NCBI GenBank assembly: GCA_041879415.1
Contig: CP090851.1
Location: forward strand, 434,001-498,000
Direction: 5' to 3'
Origin: Vibrio chagasii
GTDB lineage: Bacteria > Pseudomonadota > Gammaproteobacteria > Enterobacterales > Vibrionaceae
DNA length: 64,000 nt
Part shown: piece by piece, positions 37,848 through 48,334 of the stretch
How positions within the stretch are numbered: the first letter of the stretch is position 1
How the letters are laid out: every line of letters begins with the position of its first letter
The notes under the pieces: model-generated
What the model was told of the DNA's origin: nothing
Seen by the model: only the letters and a program-made list of their open reading frames with translations
The model's database searches: none
Position numbers and translations under genes: made by a program

Positions 37848-39662
37848 ATGGATTTGTCGATTACTTCTTCTTTGGCGCTAATTGGACTCTTGTCTCTAGC
37901 TTGTCAGCTACTCGGCTGGCGATTGCGTCTTCCCGCGATTCTCCCTCTTCTTATTGTCGGCCTGTTATTGGGCCCCGGCTTAAATGTTCTTAACCCAGAT
38001 GTCATTTTCGGTGATGTTCTATTTCCGCTGATTTCATTAGGTGTTGCCATCATTCTGTTCGAAGGCGCATTGACGCTTAACTTCAAAGAGATCAGAGGGC
38101 ATGGTCGCATGGTGACTCATCTAGTGAGTGTAGGCATGTTGATTACATGGGCGTGTATTGTGGTCGGTGCCTACTACTTTGCTAACTTTAGTTGGCCATT
38201 AGCGGCGCTATTCGGTGCTTTGGTGGTGGTGACGGGCCCGACAGTGATTGTGCCTATGCTGCGTAGTATTCAGCCCAAAGCTTCTCTTGGCAGCATTTTA
38301 CGATGGGAAGGGATTGTGATTGATCCGATTGGCGCTCTGTTTGCCGTTCTGGTTTATGAATACATTGTCTCTTCAGCCGACCCTACTGGTCATGTGTTGT
38401 CAGCACTTGGGCTGACTCTGGCTATTGGTTTAGGCTTGGGGATCATCGGTGGCCATTTGATTGCCAAGATGCTGCAAGGGCATTGGGTGCCACACTACCT
38501 GCGTAATGTAGCAGTGCTAACATTAATGTTGGCGGCTTTCTCCTTCTCTAACGACCTGAGTGAAGAATCTGGCTTGTTAACCGTGACCATCATGGGGATC
38601 TGGCTTGCCAATGTGAAAGGCTTGGATATCGAAGACATCATCGAATTCAAAGAGACCCTGACTGTGTTACTCATTTCTGCGCTGTTTATTTTGTTAGCCA
38701 GTCGACTCGATTCGGGCGCGTTCCTGTCGATAGGTTGGGGCGGCATAGGATTATTAGCGGTGGTTATGCTGGTGGCTCGCCCGTTAAGTGTGTGGATCAG
38801 CGGGATCGGCACGGATCTTAGTTCTGCAGATAAATGGTTTTTAAGTTGGATGGCACCACGCGGGATCGTGGCGGCAGCGGTTTCTTCTTTGTTTGCGATC
38901 AAACTTCAAGAGAAGCAATTGATCGAGGGCGCAGACCTGTTGGTCCCTATGGTGTTCTTAGTCATCATAGGTACGGTTGTTATTCAGAGCTTAACCGCGA
39001 GCTGGTGGGCGAGAAAGCTAGGTGTCACTCAAGAGAAAGCGCAGGGGGTTATCTTCTTTGGTGCCACCCACTTTGCAAGGCAGTTTGCCAAGGTGCTCGC
39101 GACACACAACATCAATAGTGTACTTGCGGATACCAACTGGGAGAGCATTCGCTTGGCACGTATGGATAACTTGAATGTTTACTTTGGTAACCCAGCTTCC
39201 AGTCACGCGGAAAACAATTTGGAACTCGATGGGATAGGGCGAGCGATGATTGTCTCGCCTTATCGCCAAACTAACCCGTTGGTAAGCATGCATTATCAAG
39301 ACGAGTTTGGTGCCAACAAGGTTTTTGAACTTGAGTCGCCAGAAAACAAGCACGAGAGACACCAAGTGAGTCGAGATGGCAACCGAAGTCTATTTGAGGA
39401 AGGCGTCACCTACTCCAAGCTCAATTCATTGATGGCACAAGGCAGCCAAATTAAAAGTACAGGGCTGACAGAGGCATTTGATCTGAATGAGTTTAACGCG
39501 CTTTATCCTAAAGCGATTTTGCTTGGAGTCATCAATGACGGGGACTTCCGTTTAATTACTCAAGGGGCTGACTTAGAAAAGCTGATATCGACAGAATGTG
39601 AGATCATCAGTTTACTGCCACCTTCAGAGCAGGTTGAGAAAGTCGAGACTCCAGATAAGTAG
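37848..39662 (+). CDS. CPA1-type cation/proton antiporter with C-terminal RCK-like domain
   Basis: This 604-residue protein has about 12 N-terminal membrane segments, including the family stretches TGPTVIVPMLRSIQPKASLG and RWEGIVIDPIGALFAVLVYE with the conserved aspartate of CPA antiporters. From residue about 395 a soluble domain (GVIFFGATHFARQFAKVLA) resembles a TrkA-N/RCK nucleotide-binding fold, which suggests gating by nucleotide. It probably exchanges Na+ or K+ for H+. The substrate is not decided here. ATG is preceded by AGGGGC. Confidence 0.88.
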   Translation: MDLSITSSLALIGLLSLACQLLGWRLRLPAILPLLIVGLLLGPGLNVLNPDVIFGDVLFPLISLGVAIILFEGALTLNFKEIRGHGRMVTHLVSVGMLITWACIVVGAYYFANFSWPLAALFGALVVVTGPTVIVPMLRSIQPKASLGSILRWEGIVIDPIGALFAVLVYEYIVSSADPTGHVLSALGLTLAIGLGLGIIGGHLIAKMLQGHWVPHYLRNVAVLTLMLAAFSFSNDLSEESGLLTVTIMGIWLANVKGLDIEDIIEFKETLTVLLISALFILLASRLDSGAFLSIGWGGIGLLAVVMLVARPLSVWISGIGTDLSSADKWFLSWMAPRGIVAAAVSSLFAIKLQEKQLIEGADLLVPMVFLVIIGTVVIQSLTASWWARKLGVTQEKAQGVIFFGATHFARQFAKVLATHNINSVLADTNWESIRLARMDNLNVYFGNPASSHAENNLELDGIGRAMIVSPYRQTNPLVSMHYQDEFGANKVFELESPENKHERHQVSRDGNRSLFEEGVTYSKLNSLMAQGSQIKSTGLTEAFDLNEFNALYPKAILLGVINDGDFRLITQGADLEKLISTECEIISLLPPSEQVEKVETPDK

Positions 39663-39677
39663 TAAGTGTTCTTTATC

Positions 39678-39711
39678 AAAAAAGCCGCAGCGTATATCAC
39701 GTTGCGGCTTT
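39678..39711. terminator. terminator between antiporter gene and folD
   Basis: AAAGCCGCA and TGCGGCTTT form the stem (extended by an inner CGT/ACG-like pairing) with A residues on one side and TTT on the other. It suits both convergent genes. Confidence 0.85.
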
Positions 39712-39755
39712 CTAATTCTATTTATACTGTCGTTAACAGATTTGTCGTTCGCAGA

Positions 39756-40613
39756 TTACTTCGAGTGAAATTGCTCACAAGCGATCATTGTGTTCTCAAT
39801 CAGGCTAGCCACTGTCATTGGGCCAACACCGCCCGGTACAGGTGTGATGAAGCTTGCGCTCTCTTTCGCGACATCGTATTCAACGTCACCGACTAGCTTG
39901 CCAGAGTCCAAACGGTTGATACCAACATCGACCACAACTGCACCTTTCTTAATCCATGCACCAGGAATGAAGTTAGGCTTACCTACAGCAACCACTACAA
40001 CGTCTGCTTGGCGTACGTGGCCTTCAAGGTCTTTAGTGAAACGGTGACATGTCGTCGTTGTACAACCCGCTAGAAGTAGTTCTAGGGTCATTGGGCGACC
40101 TACGATGTTTGAAGCGCCAACAACAACTGCATGTTTGCCACGTAAATCGATGTTGTAACGGTCAAGTAGGGTGATGATACCTTTTGGCGTACAAGAGCGA
40201 AGCTTTGGCATACGCTGAGCCAAACGGCCGACATTGTATGGGTGGAAGCCATCAACGTCTTTCTCTGGTGTGATGCGCTCAAGAACGTGAGTGCTATCGA
40301 TGCCAGCAGGTAGAGGCAGTTGAACCAGAATACCGTCGATCTCTGGATCTTGGTTCAATTGGTCTACTAGGTTTAACAGTTCATCTTCTGTTGCAGTGGC
40401 TGGCAAATCGTAAGATTTAGATACGAAGCCAACTTCTTCACACGCTTTACGCTTACTACCAACGTAAACCTGAGAAGCAGGGTCTTCACCCACTAAAACA
40501 ACCGCTAGGCCCGGAGCGCGTAATCCAGCTTCAGTACGAGCTTTTACACGTGCAGCAACTTCGGAGCGAACCGTTTGAGAAATTAGCTTTCCATCAATAT
40601 TTTGAGCAGTCAT
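39756..40613 (-). CDS. folD: bifunctional methylenetetrahydrofolate dehydrogenase/cyclohydrolase
   Basis: FolD interconverts methylene-THF, methenyl-THF and 10-formyl-THF with NADP. The catalytic lysine lies in [16 protein letters not shown]-type signatures [11 protein letters not shown] and the C-terminal [18 protein letters not shown] are intact. At 285 residues it matches E. coli (288). It is divergent from tRNA-Arg(UCU), a pairing also seen in E. coli (folD-argU). The 211-base spacer carries the tRNA promoter. Confidence 0.97.
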   Translation of the reverse strand: MTAQNIDGKLISQTVRSEVAARVKARTEAGLRAPGLAVVLVGEDPASQVYVGSKRKACEEVGFVSKSYDLPATATEDELLNLVDQLNQDPEIDGILVQLPLPAGIDSTHVLERITPEKDVDGFHPYNVGRLAQRMPKLRSCTPKGIITLLDRYNIDLRGKHAVVVGASNIVGRPMTLELLLAGCTTTTCHRFTKDLEGHVRQADVVVVAVGKPNFIPGAWIKKGAVVVDVGINRLDSGKLVGDVEYDVAKESASFITPVPGGVGPMTVASLIENTMIACEQFHSK

Positions 40614-40783
40614 GAATTTCCTTAGTATTGATATTCAAGTTAGTGGCTGATGTTTTTGGCGCATTATTCCAGAAAATCTTTTTGATTACCATCAAGCAAA
40701 CGATTGCTTTGCTCTATTTTCCAACACTTATATGTTTGTTGACCTTTTTTTACTCACTTAGATCAGAATGTTACATAAAGCCG

Positions 40784-40811
40784 TTGCTTTCATGATTCGA
40801 ATTCGTATAAT
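40784..40811 (+). promoter_or_regulatory. promoter of tRNA-Arg(UCU)
   Basis: TTGCTT (40784-40789), a 16-base spacer and a consensus TATAAT (40806-40811) lie 13 bases before the tRNA. A C-rich discriminator (TCCCTCC) is typical of stable RNA promoters under stringent control. Confidence 0.85.
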
Positions 40812-40824
40812 TCCCTCCTGTAGC

Positions 40825-40901
40825 GCGCCCTTAGCTCAGCTGGATAGAGCACGTCCCTTCTAAGGATGTGGTCGAAGGTTCGAATCCTTCAGGGCGTGCC
40901 A
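40825..40901 (+). tRNA. tRNA-Arg, anticodon UCU
   Basis: This 77-base cloverleaf has the acceptor GCGCCCT paired with AGGGCGT (one G-T at the end). It has a D-loop AGCTCAGCTGGATAGAGC, the anticodon loop CTTCTAA with anticodon TCT, the T-loop GGTTCGAATCC and an encoded CCA. It reads the rare AGA/AGG codons and corresponds to E. coli argU. In E. coli this gene is a prophage attachment site. No integrase or duplicated 3' end is seen nearby here. Confidence 0.97.
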
Positions 40902-40912
40902 TTATTTAAAGA

Positions 40913-40946
40913 AACCCGATAGCTCTCTGAGTTGTCGGGTTTTTTG
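40913..40946 (+). terminator. intrinsic terminator after tRNA-Arg
   Basis: AACCCGATAGCTC pairs with GAGTTGTCGGGTT (two G-T pairs) around TCT and is followed by TTTTT. It starts 11 bases after the tRNA CCA. Confidence 0.9.
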
Positions 40947-41169
40947 CATTTCATCCATCATAAAACACTTCTTTTAAAGCTCCAGTTATTTCCTGTCCTT
41001 ATTCATTTCGTTCGGCTCATGTAATAGAAAGTTAAAATTGTTCCTTTTTTGGGGTTTACATCATTTAGTAATAAAGCCACTATGAATTCACGAAGAATAG
41101 ACAAGTAAAGCTGTTCACCAGCGGGTTTAGGAATCAAACCTTCTGCTGATGGCTGATTTAGAGGAAGTA

Positions 41170-42255
41170 ATGGCAGGAAACAGTATCGGACAACATTTCC
41201 GCGTGACCACGTTCGGAGAAAGTCACGGTATCGCACTAGGATGTATCGTAGATGGGTGCCCACCAGGATTAGAAATTACCGAAGCAGACCTTCAAAAAGA
41301 TTTGGATCGTCGTCGCCCTGGTACTTCTCGTTATACCACGGCTCGCCGTGAAGCGGATGAAGTAAAGATTTTATCAGGTGTATTTGAAGGCCAAACTACG
41401 GGTACTTCTATTGGTCTATTGATTGAAAATACAGACCAACGCTCTAAAGACTATTCCGAAATTAAAGACAAATTCCGCCCAGGCCATGCTGATTACACGT
41501 ACCATCAAAAGTACGGTGTGCGTGATTACCGTGGTGGTGGTCGTTCTTCAGCTCGTGAAACAGCAATGCGTGTTGCGGCTGGTGCGATTGCAAAGAAATA
41601 CCTAAAGCAAGAGTTTGGTGTTGAAATCCAAGCTTACCTTTCTCAAATGGGTGATATCTCAATTGATAAAGTGGATTGGAACGAGATTGAAAACAACGCT
41701 TTCTTCTGTCCTGATGCGGACAAAGTACCTGAGTTTGACCAACTGATTCGTGACCTACTAAAAGAAGGCAACTCGATCGGTGCGAAGATTCAAGTGGTCG
41801 CGACTAAAGTGCCAGTAGGCCTTGGTGAGCCGATTTTTGATCGTCTAGATGCTGATATCGCGCACGCGCTAATGAGCATTAATGCTGTGAAAGGTGTTGA
41901 GATTGGTGATGGCTTCGATGTGGTTAATCAACGCGGTAGTGAACACCGTGATCCATTAACGCCAGAAGGCTTCACTAGCAACCATGCTGGCGGTATTTTA
42001 GGTGGTATCTCTACTGGCCAAGATATTGTGGCAAGCATTGCGCTTAAGCCAACATCAAGCATTACGGTTCCAGGTGACACTATCACTAAAGATGGTGAAG
42101 CGACGCAGCTAATCACTAAAGGTCGTCACGACCCATGTGTTGGTATCCGTGCAGTGCCAATTGCAGAAGCGATGCTAGCGATTGTTTTACTCGATCATCT
42201 ATTACGCCATCGTGGTCAGAACCATGGCGTAACGACGAATACTCCTCAAATCTAA
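41170..42255 (+). CDS. aroC: chorismate synthase
   Basis: AroC makes chorismate from EPSP using reduced FMN, the last common step of aromatic amino acid synthesis. The start [20 protein letters not shown], the [11 protein letters not shown] region, [19 protein letters not shown] and the C-terminal [17 protein letters not shown] are diagnostic. The frame opens at 41149, but GAGGAAG just upstream of 41170 and the exact E. coli length (361) fix the start. The usual upstream partner prmB is absent. Instead a tRNA precedes the gene, and the 40947-41169 spacer holds no gene I can support. Confidence 0.97.
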   Translation: MAGNSIGQHFRVTTFGESHGIALGCIVDGCPPGLEITEADLQKDLDRRRPGTSRYTTARREADEVKILSGVFEGQTTGTSIGLLIENTDQRSKDYSEIKDKFRPGHADYTYHQKYGVRDYRGGGRSSARETAMRVAAGAIAKKYLKQEFGVEIQAYLSQMGDISIDKVDWNEIENNAFFCPDADKVPEFDQLIRDLLKEGNSIGAKIQVVATKVPVGLGEPIFDRLDADIAHALMSINAVKGVEIGDGFDVVNQRGSEHRDPLTPEGFTSNHAGGILGGISTGQDIVASIALKPTSSITVPGDTITKDGEATQLITKGRHDPCVGIRAVPIAEAMLAIVLLDHLLRHRGQNHGVTTNTPQI

Positions 42256-42273
42256 CGATTGAGTGAATGAAAG

Positions 42274-42307
42274 AAAGGGTTGCTTCCTATTGGAGCAACC
42301 CTTTTTG
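42274..42307. terminator. terminator between aroC and the TRIC-family gene
   Basis: AAAGGGTTGCT and AGCAACCCTTT form an 11-bp stem around a 9-base loop, followed by TT. It probably serves both convergent genes. Confidence 0.88.
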
Positions 42308-42327
42308 TTTTCTAGTGGTATTCGCTA

Positions 42328-42951
42328 TTAATGCACAGAGCTTTCAGGATCAAGCTGGAATGAAGGCAAGCGCCACTTGAATCTCACCGCTGCCATGCGC
42401 AGCAAGTAGCCGACCACAAGCGTTACAATCGTTGCAGTGACATCGTTAATACCAAACTCGAGTAAGCCTAGGTATAAGCCTGAAGCAATCAGTGCGATAG
42501 AGGCGTAAAGCTCTTCATGCAGCACCAGAGGTGTTTGACGACAGATAAGATCACGCAGCAAACCACCAAATACGCCAGTAACCAGTGCTGATACCATGCA
42601 GATCATTGGATGAAGGCCCATGTTCATCGCCACTTTAGTACCAATGATACTGAATACAATCAGACCTAGTGCATCTAGACGAATGAACAAGCCTTTAAGT
42701 TTAATAACCCACTTAGCTAGGCCTGTTGTGACAACGCCTGCCACACAAGTAATCGCAAGAAATTCAGGGTTCTCAACCCAACCTAACGGGTAGTGACCAA
42801 GCAAGATGTCTCGCACTGTACCACCGCCAATAGCCGTTGCGCTGGCAACCAACATTACACCAAACCAATCCATTTTTTGTTTACCAGCACTGAGAGCGCC
42901 GGTCATGGCTTCTGCCGTGATGCCAATGATATACAAAACACTTAGTAGCAT
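42328..42951 (-). CDS. UPF0126/TRIC-family membrane protein (YicG-like)
   Basis: This 207-residue membrane protein has seven hydrophobic segments and two internally similar halves. The family signature is SATAIGGGTVRDILLGHYPLGW in the first half, with a matching VTGVFGGLLRDLICRQTPLVL in the second. The bacterial family is related to TRIC cation channels. The physiological ion is uncertain. The open frame extends to 43101, but the ATG at 42951 gives the expected start MLLSVLYIIGITAEAMTGAL and the E. coli YicG length. The 299-base spacer to epmC shows no further gene or clear operator. Confidence 0.88.
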   Translation of the reverse strand: MLLSVLYIIGITAEAMTGALSAGKQKMDWFGVMLVASATAIGGGTVRDILLGHYPLGWVENPEFLAITCVAGVVTTGLAKWVIKLKGLFIRLDALGLIVFSIIGTKVAMNMGLHPMICMVSALVTGVFGGLLRDLICRQTPLVLHEELYASIALIASGLYLGLLEFGINDVTATIVTLVVGYLLRMAAVRFKWRLPSFQLDPESSVH

Positions 42952-43250
42952 TGCTGTAGCTCTATTATTTAGGTCTATAAATTGGAGTCTTATAGGCCTT
43001 GGAGATATAAAAATGAAGCGCGAGTGTAGTAGTAAAATTGGCAATTGACGAATGAATATTTGTACCGTGAATAAGCATTTCAGATTAGCTAAACTAATCA
43101 TTCACCTAAAAGTGGTGTAATCTGGATGCTGCAATCGATTGTCCACCGATAGGACAACGATATTGCTAATGTCATTACCCCTAATAGGGCTTTACCGAGC
43201 GCGTAAAAAAACGCAAAATGCGCCTGTTCTTTTTACTTTAATTTGATTCT

Positions 43251-43781
43251 ATGACGCACCAATATCCAGACATCATCAATATCTTCAACCAAACCTTTTT
43301 CGAGAGCTTCAATACTAAACTCGAATTGGGTGAAGATGAGCCTATTTATCTGCCAGCCGATGAGCAGGTTCCTCACCATCGTATCGTGTTTGCTCGTGGG
43401 TTTTATGCTTCAGCACTGCACGAGATCGCGCACTGGTGTGTAGCGGGCCCTGAGCGTCGTCTACTGGAAGATTTTGGTTATTGGTATGAGCCAGATGGCC
43501 GAACAGAAGCGGTTCAAGCTGAGTTTGAAAAGGTAGAAATCCGCCCGCAAGCGTATGAATGGATCATTGCGACCAGTGCAGGCTTTCCTTTTAATGTTAG
43601 CTGTGACAATCTACACGGCGATTTTGAGCCAGATCGTTTGGCCTTTATGTATAAAGTACACAAAGAAGTGATGGGTATCCTAGAAGTTGGTCTTCCACCA
43701 AGAGTCAAAATGCTTTCCGAAGCGTTGCGCGACTTCTACGATGTAGAACCTCTGTGTGCTAGCCAGTTTATTGTGAAATAA
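43251..43781 (+). CDS. epmC: elongation factor P hydroxylase
   Basis: EpmC (YfcM) hydroxylates the beta-lysylated lysine of EF-P, the last step of that modification. The 176 residues contain the metal-binding HEIAHWCVAG (HExxH) and the conserved WYEPDGRTEAVQAEFE. The E. coli neighbours aroC, yfcL, mnmC and fabB are present in similar order, supporting the call. epmA and epmB are not in this window. It is followed by yfcL after 9 bases. Confidence 0.93.
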   Translation: MTHQYPDIINIFNQTFFESFNTKLELGEDEPIYLPADEQVPHHRIVFARGFYASALHEIAHWCVAGPERRLLEDFGYWYEPDGRTEAVQAEFEKVEIRPQAYEWIIATSAGFPFNVSCDNLHGDFEPDRLAFMYKVHKEVMGILEVGLPPRVKMLSEALRDFYDVEPLCASQFIVK

Positions 43782-43790
43782 GAGAATATT

Positions 43791-44054
43791 ATGATTATCG
43801 AATTTGAAGAAAAACTACTTGAAGTAATTGATGCTCGCATTGAAAACGCATCAGACGACGAACTGTTTGCGGGTGGTTACTTACGTGGTCATATTTCTCT
43901 TTCAGTGGCTTCATGTGAAGAAGAAGGCATTGAAGATTTAGCAGAAGTGAAAGCGCGCATTGAGAAAAGCCTAGATGATGCTCGCTCTGAACTCACACCA
44001 GCCGATCGCACTATTGTGAATGACCTTTGGGTTGAGCTGCAAAACCAAGCTTAA
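43791..44054 (+). CDS. yfcL: YfcL-family protein
   Basis: This 87-residue acidic, helical protein (MIIEFEEKLLEVIDARIENASDDELFAGGYLRGHISL) is of unknown function. It is always found next to epmC in related genomes and was probably cotranscribed with it, given the 9-base gap. No cysteine cluster or membrane segment is seen beyond a single SCEEEG. Function is not assigned. Confidence 0.9.
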   Translation: MIIEFEEKLLEVIDARIENASDDELFAGGYLRGHISLSVASCEEEGIEDLAEVKARIEKSLDDARSELTPADRTIVNDLWVELQNQA

Positions 44055-44119
44055 TCGCGGGTTATTTATCATTATCTGCTCGGTCCCTTCCTTTCCATTT
44101 TGCTGAGCAGTGAAGTTTG

Positions 44120-44148
44120 AGACTCATTCGAAATTTTTGAATGAGTCT
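44120..44148 (+). terminator. stem-loop after yfcL
   Basis: AGACTCATTC and GAATGAGTCT form a perfect 10-bp stem around a 9-base loop, 66 bases after the yfcL stop. The T run is weak (GTTC), so it may be an inefficient terminator or an mRNA 3' end stabiliser. Confidence 0.5.
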
Positions 44149-44227
44149 GTTCAATCCTTGTGATGGTTCCATTTTCTGACTACGTTATTCTAATCCTACT
44201 TAACGAGATTACAGAAAGGGTTACATC

Positions 44228-44749
44228 ATGAAAGTTATCGCATTCGGCGCAAGCACAAGCTCTACCTCTATCAACAAAACACTAGCAACTTACGCAGCTA
44301 ACTTGATTGAAGGTGCTGACGTAAAAGTTCTCGACATCAATGATTACAACGTTCCTATGTTCAGTGAAGACACTGAAAAAGAGATTGGCCAAGCTGAAGG
44401 TGCACAAGCATTTTTGCGTGACTTAGCAGAAGCGGACGCATTTGTTATTTCTTTCGCAGAGCACAATGGCCACTATCCAGCAGCGTACAAAAACCTATTT
44501 GACTGGGCGACACGTATTGAGCGTTCAGTGTTTGGTGAGAAGCCTGCGGTATACCTAGCGACGTCTCCTGGTCCTGGTGGTGCGCAAACAGTACTTGGCG
44601 CGGCAACAGGTTCTGCACCGTACTTTGGCGGTAACGTTAAAGCATCGGTTTCAGTACCAAGCTTCTACGATAACTTCGACTTTGAATCTGGCGCTATCAG
44701 CAACGAAGAGATCGCACAGCAGATTAAAGAAGCCGTCGCTAAGCTTTAA
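44228..44749 (+). CDS. NAD(P)H-dependent FMN reductase family oxidoreductase
   Basis: This 173-residue flavodoxin-like protein of the NADPH-dependent FMN reductase family has an FMN phosphate-binding loop GASTSSTSINKTLA at the N terminus. The segment FAEHNGHYPAAYKNLFDWATR matches the flavin-contacting region of this family. The natural substrate (quinone, chromate, azo compound or free flavin) cannot be told from sequence. AAGGG lies 9 bases before the ATG. It is monocistronic and convergent with mnmC across a terminator. Confidence 0.88.
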   Translation: MKVIAFGASTSSTSINKTLATYAANLIEGADVKVLDINDYNVPMFSEDTEKEIGQAEGAQAFLRDLAEADAFVISFAEHNGHYPAAYKNLFDWATRIERSVFGEKPAVYLATSPGPGGAQTVLGAATGSAPYFGGNVKASVSVPSFYDNFDFESGAISNEEIAQQIKEAVAKL

Positions 44750-44805
44750 CTCTTATTAGTGCTTAAACCCAGTAAAGTCGTTTGAAAGTTTAAGTCATCA
44801 GATAC

Positions 44806-44842
44806 AAAAAGCCCGAGAGACATAACGTCACTCGGGCTTTTT
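44806..44842. terminator. bidirectional terminator between the FMN reductase gene and mnmC
   Basis: AAAAAGCCCGAG and CTCGGGCTTTTT form a perfect stem with a 13-base loop and A/T flanks. Confidence 0.93.
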
Positions 44843-44883
44843 CATTACAAATACTCTGAATTAACGAGCGAGTAGTCCGTCAG

Positions 44884-46962
44884 CTATTGATTGGCTTTCG
44901 CTTGTTTATCTGCGACCCATCCCGCTGTTAACGCCTTACCCTTACGTAGTCTGCGTACCCACATTCTGCTTGGGTGAATGGCTTCCAGTACATCAGCAGG
45001 AAGAGGAAGTGGATCGCCACAAATTTGTGATGCTAAAACCTCTGCGAGTAGGGGAGCAGAGCTTAACCCGCGAGAGCCTAAACCGATAAAGCAGAATAGG
45101 TTAGGGAAGCTAGTGACGGTTTCAACATCGTCAACCGAGTCACGCTGTGGGTTAAAGTTATGCAGATTTTGGTACTGCTCTTTAATGGCTTCAAAGTTAC
45201 CAACGTTACCGACAAACGGAAGATGATCGCGGCTTACACTACGGATACCTTGGCGTGCTAGGTTGCCACTGGTATCGACTTCTTTTGTCCACGCTTGATC
45301 TGGCAGTGACCCATGAAGGCGCTCGCCATTGTGCTGTTGAACTTCAGCATCAAACTCTTGGTCGATGTTGGTTTTGTCGTAGTTCGCGCCAATGCAATGG
45401 TGTCCATTGTTTGGGTTTTGTGGTGTTAAGTAACCATCAAAGCACAACACGGTTTTAAGTTTGCTGAGGTTTTCCGTGGTCGGAATGTGGCTAACTTGAC
45501 CTTTAACTGGAGTCAGGGGTACAGGTTGAGTCTGCTCAAACTGAGTGAACTTGTGGCCGTTCGCAACCACCACTTGGTCATGCTTAGTTTGAATCTGACC
45601 TTGTGGTGTCTCAATCGTTAGTAGCCATTGCTGGTCTGTCTCTAGCCACTCTAGCTGAGTCACTTGATGTTGATAGTGTGTACTTACTTTATTGGTTTGT
45701 TCCAATTGACCAATAAGGCCTTGAGTAAGCTGAAGTGGGCTTAACCATCCACCTAGAGGAAAGTAGACGCTCTCTTTATCAACTGGTAAACCGATCTTTT
45801 CGTTTGCTTGCTCTGGCGATAAACGCTGAATCAAATCGGTGTGGAAATTACCTTCCAACATGCGATTGAGCTTCTTAGTGGAACCTTCATCCCACATCAA
45901 AATGTTCACACCACACCAGTTATGATCGAATTCAATCGATGTTGCGGCTTGATTGATGAACTGACGCGCAAACAACAATCCAGGGCCGAATATACGCGAA
46001 ACGTTTGAGGTCGCTTCACTCAACAGCGGGTAAATCGCACCTTGGTTATTACCAGAGGCGTTACCCGCAGCTTGCTGGTGTTCACAGTAAAGCGTGATGT
46101 TCTTACCACGGCGACTCAGTGTTTTAGCCAACGCAACACTGGCAACACCACCACCAATGATCGCGATATCTTGTGAGTTACTGTGCTCTGATAAGCCATA
46201 CCAAGGCTTGATATTGGTATGAGCATGTTTTTCGCCAAGTCGGCCTGCAATCATTTCACGTTTAGTACCAAAGCCTTTGACCTTCTTCATTTCAAAGCTA
46301 GCTTCAATCAAACCACGACGCACGAAACCAGCCGCGGTAAAAGTCGCACAGCTACAATCTTGCTTGGCCAGCTTTGCCATGCCATTGAATAGGTTTTGGT
46401 TCCACATCTCTGGGTTTTTGCTTGGGGCGAATCCATCTAGGAACCATGCATCTACCAAACCTTGCTTTGGTGTAGGCACGCTTGGCATACAGTCTTTAAT
46501 GTCGCCGAACCATAAATCCAATGTGATCGCACCATCGCCCAATACAATGCGGTGACATTCAGGCAGGGCGATAGGGTAGTGTTCTTGGAGTTGCGTCGCA
46601 TACTCGGCTAATTCTGGCCACGCTTGGTGCGCTTTGATGAGATCCTCTTTGTTTAAAGGATATTTCTCAAAACTGATGAAATGTAACTCTTTGGTAATAG
46701 CTTGAGGGTTATCTTTAAGGAAAGCATCGAACCATTGCCAAACCGCAAGAAAGTTGAGGCCTGTACCAAAGCCAGTTTCAGCGATCACAAAACGGCGCTG
46801 ATCATGTTCAAGCCAACGCTCTGGAAGGTGGTTTTGCTTTAAAAAAACGTAACGAGTCTCTTCCAAACCATTCACGTTGGAGAAATAAACATCGTCAAAT
46901 TGGTCTGAAACTGGCGTGCCAGACTCGTTCCATTCCAGCTCAGCATTAGTAATTGAAGTCAT
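44884..46962 (-). CDS. mnmC: bifunctional tRNA mnm5s2U34 modification enzyme
   Basis: MnmC finishes mnm5s2U at the wobble base of several tRNAs. The C-terminal FAD domain removes the carboxymethyl group, and the N-terminal domain methylates the resulting amine. The SAM domain ([20 protein letters not shown]) occupies the first ~240 residues. The Rossmann motif [21 protein letters not shown] begins the oxidase part. The open frame runs to 47034, but the ATG at 46962 ([19 protein letters not shown]) aligns with E. coli and gives 692 residues. Neither start has a strong Shine-Dalgarno. It is divergent from fabB. Confidence 0.95.
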   Translation of the reverse strand: MTSITNAELEWNESGTPVSDQFDDVYFSNVNGLEETRYVFLKQNHLPERWLEHDQRRFVIAETGFGTGLNFLAVWQWFDAFLKDNPQAITKELHFISFEKYPLNKEDLIKAHQAWPELAEYATQLQEHYPIALPECHRIVLGDGAITLDLWFGDIKDCMPSVPTPKQGLVDAWFLDGFAPSKNPEMWNQNLFNGMAKLAKQDCSCATFTAAGFVRRGLIEASFEMKKVKGFGTKREMIAGRLGEKHAHTNIKPWYGLSEHSNSQDIAIIGGGVASVALAKTLSRRGKNITLYCEHQQAAGNASGNNQGAIYPLLSEATSNVSRIFGPGLLFARQFINQAATSIEFDHNWCGVNILMWDEGSTKKLNRMLEGNFHTDLIQRLSPEQANEKIGLPVDKESVYFPLGGWLSPLQLTQGLIGQLEQTNKVSTHYQHQVTQLEWLETDQQWLLTIETPQGQIQTKHDQVVVANGHKFTQFEQTQPVPLTPVKGQVSHIPTTENLSKLKTVLCFDGYLTPQNPNNGHHCIGANYDKTNIDQEFDAEVQQHNGERLHGSLPDQAWTKEVDTSGNLARQGIRSVSRDHLPFVGNVGNFEAIKEQYQNLHNFNPQRDSVDDVETVTSFPNLFCFIGLGSRGLSSAPLLAEVLASQICGDPLPLPADVLEAIHPSRMWVRRLRKGKALTAGWVADKQAKANQ

Positions 46963-47090
46963 AAAATCTATCATTTTGTGATTTGAAGCGATATGTTGGT
47001 AGGGATTGTACGAATTTCTAGGAAAGCTGACCACTTTTGTTAGGCTTCTTAGTTATCATCTAGCTGAATTTAGAATTATAGGAATGTCAC

Positions 47091-48302
47091 ATGAAACGAG
47101 TCGTAATCACCGGTATGGGTATTGTTTCAAGTATCGGTAACAACGTCGAAGAAGTTTTAGCATCACTGAAAGAGGGTAAATCTGGTATTACCGCTTCAGA
47201 GCAGTTCAAGGAAAACGGCTTACGCTCTCAAGTTTGGGGTAACCTAAAAATGAACCCTGCTGACCATATTGACCGCAAAAAGATGCGCTTTATGGGTGAT
47301 GCAGCGGCATTCGCTTATCTTTCAATGGAGCAAGCAATTGCGGACGCTGGTCTAACAGAAGAGCAAGTATCTAATGACCGCACGGGTATCGTTGCGGGTT
47401 CAGGTGGTGCTTCTTCTCTTAACCAAGTAAACGCAGTAGACATCATCCGTGAGAAAGGCGTTAAGCGTGTTGGTCCATACATGGTTCCACGTACAATGGC
47501 TTCAACGGTTTCTGCTTGTCTAGCAACTCCTTTCAAAATCCGTGGTGTGAACTACTCTATGAGTTCTGCATGTGCAACATCTGCACACTGTATTGGTCAC
47601 GCAATGGAGCTTATCCAACTAGGTAAGCAAGACGTAGTATTCGCTGGTGGCGGTGAAGAGCTAGATTGGTCTCTGACTATGATGTTCGATGCAATGGGCG
47701 CACTTTCTACTAAGTACAACGATACACCTGAGCTAGCTTCTCGTACTTACGATGCAGACCGTGACGGTTTCGTTATCTCTGGTGGTGGCGGCATGCTAGT
47801 TATCGAAGAACTAGAGCACGCTAAAGCTCGTGGCGCGAAAATCTACGGTGAGATCGTAGGCTACGGCGCAACTTCAGATGGTTACGACATGGTTGCTCCT
47901 TCTGGTGAAGGCGCGGTTCGTTGTATGAAGATGGCAATGCAAAACGTTGATGGCGTTGACTACGTGAACACTCACGGTACTTCAACTCCAGTTGGTGACG
48001 TGAAAGAGCTAGGTGCTATCCAAGAAGTATTTGGTGGCAATAGCCCAGCAATCTCAGCAACTAAAGCGATGACAGGTCACGCTCTAGGTGCAGCTGGCGT
48101 ACACGAAGCTATTTACTCAACGCTAATGCTAGATAACGGCTTCATCGCTCCAAGCATTAACGTTTCTAACCTAGACGAAGCAGCTGCTGGCCTAGACATC
48201 GTAACTGAAGCTCGCGAACAAGAGCTAACAACAGTTATGTCTAACAGCTTTGGTTTCGGCGGTACGAACGCAACGCTAGTAATCAAAAAATACCAAGCTT
48301 AA
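47091..48302 (+). CDS. fabB: 3-oxoacyl-ACP synthase I
   Basis: FabB condenses malonyl-ACP with acyl-ACP and is essential for unsaturated fatty acid elongation. The catalytic triad is visible: cysteine in [12 protein letters not shown], histidine in [11 protein letters not shown] and histidine in TGHALGAAG. The 403 residues match E. coli (406). The ATG is preceded by TAGGAAT. It is monocistronic, with a candidate small RNA and terminator following. Confidence 0.97.
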   Translation: MKRVVITGMGIVSSIGNNVEEVLASLKEGKSGITASEQFKENGLRSQVWGNLKMNPADHIDRKKMRFMGDAAAFAYLSMEQAIADAGLTEEQVSNDRTGIVAGSGGASSLNQVNAVDIIREKGVKRVGPYMVPRTMASTVSACLATPFKIRGVNYSMSSACATSAHCIGHAMELIQLGKQDVVFAGGGEELDWSLTMMFDAMGALSTKYNDTPELASRTYDADRDGFVISGGGGMLVIEELEHAKARGAKIYGEIVGYGATSDGYDMVAPSGEGAVRCMKMAMQNVDGVDYVNTHGTSTPVGDVKELGAIQEVFGGNSPAISATKAMTGHALGAAGVHEAIYSTLMLDNGFIAPSINVSNLDEAAAGLDIVTEAREQELTTVMSNSFGFGGTNATLVIKKYQA

Positions 48303-48334
48303 TTAGGCTTGAGTTAGATAGACACAGGTTAATT

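Noticed and set aside
40825..41169. Prophage or genomic island at tRNA-Arg(UCU)
   Set aside because: No integrase, no duplicated tRNA 3' end and no atypical genes next to the tRNA.
41003..41263. Minus-strand open frame of 86 codons overlapping the aroC start
   Set aside because: It overlaps the 5' end of aroC, lacks a clear Shine-Dalgarno and shows no recognisable domain. Treated as chance.
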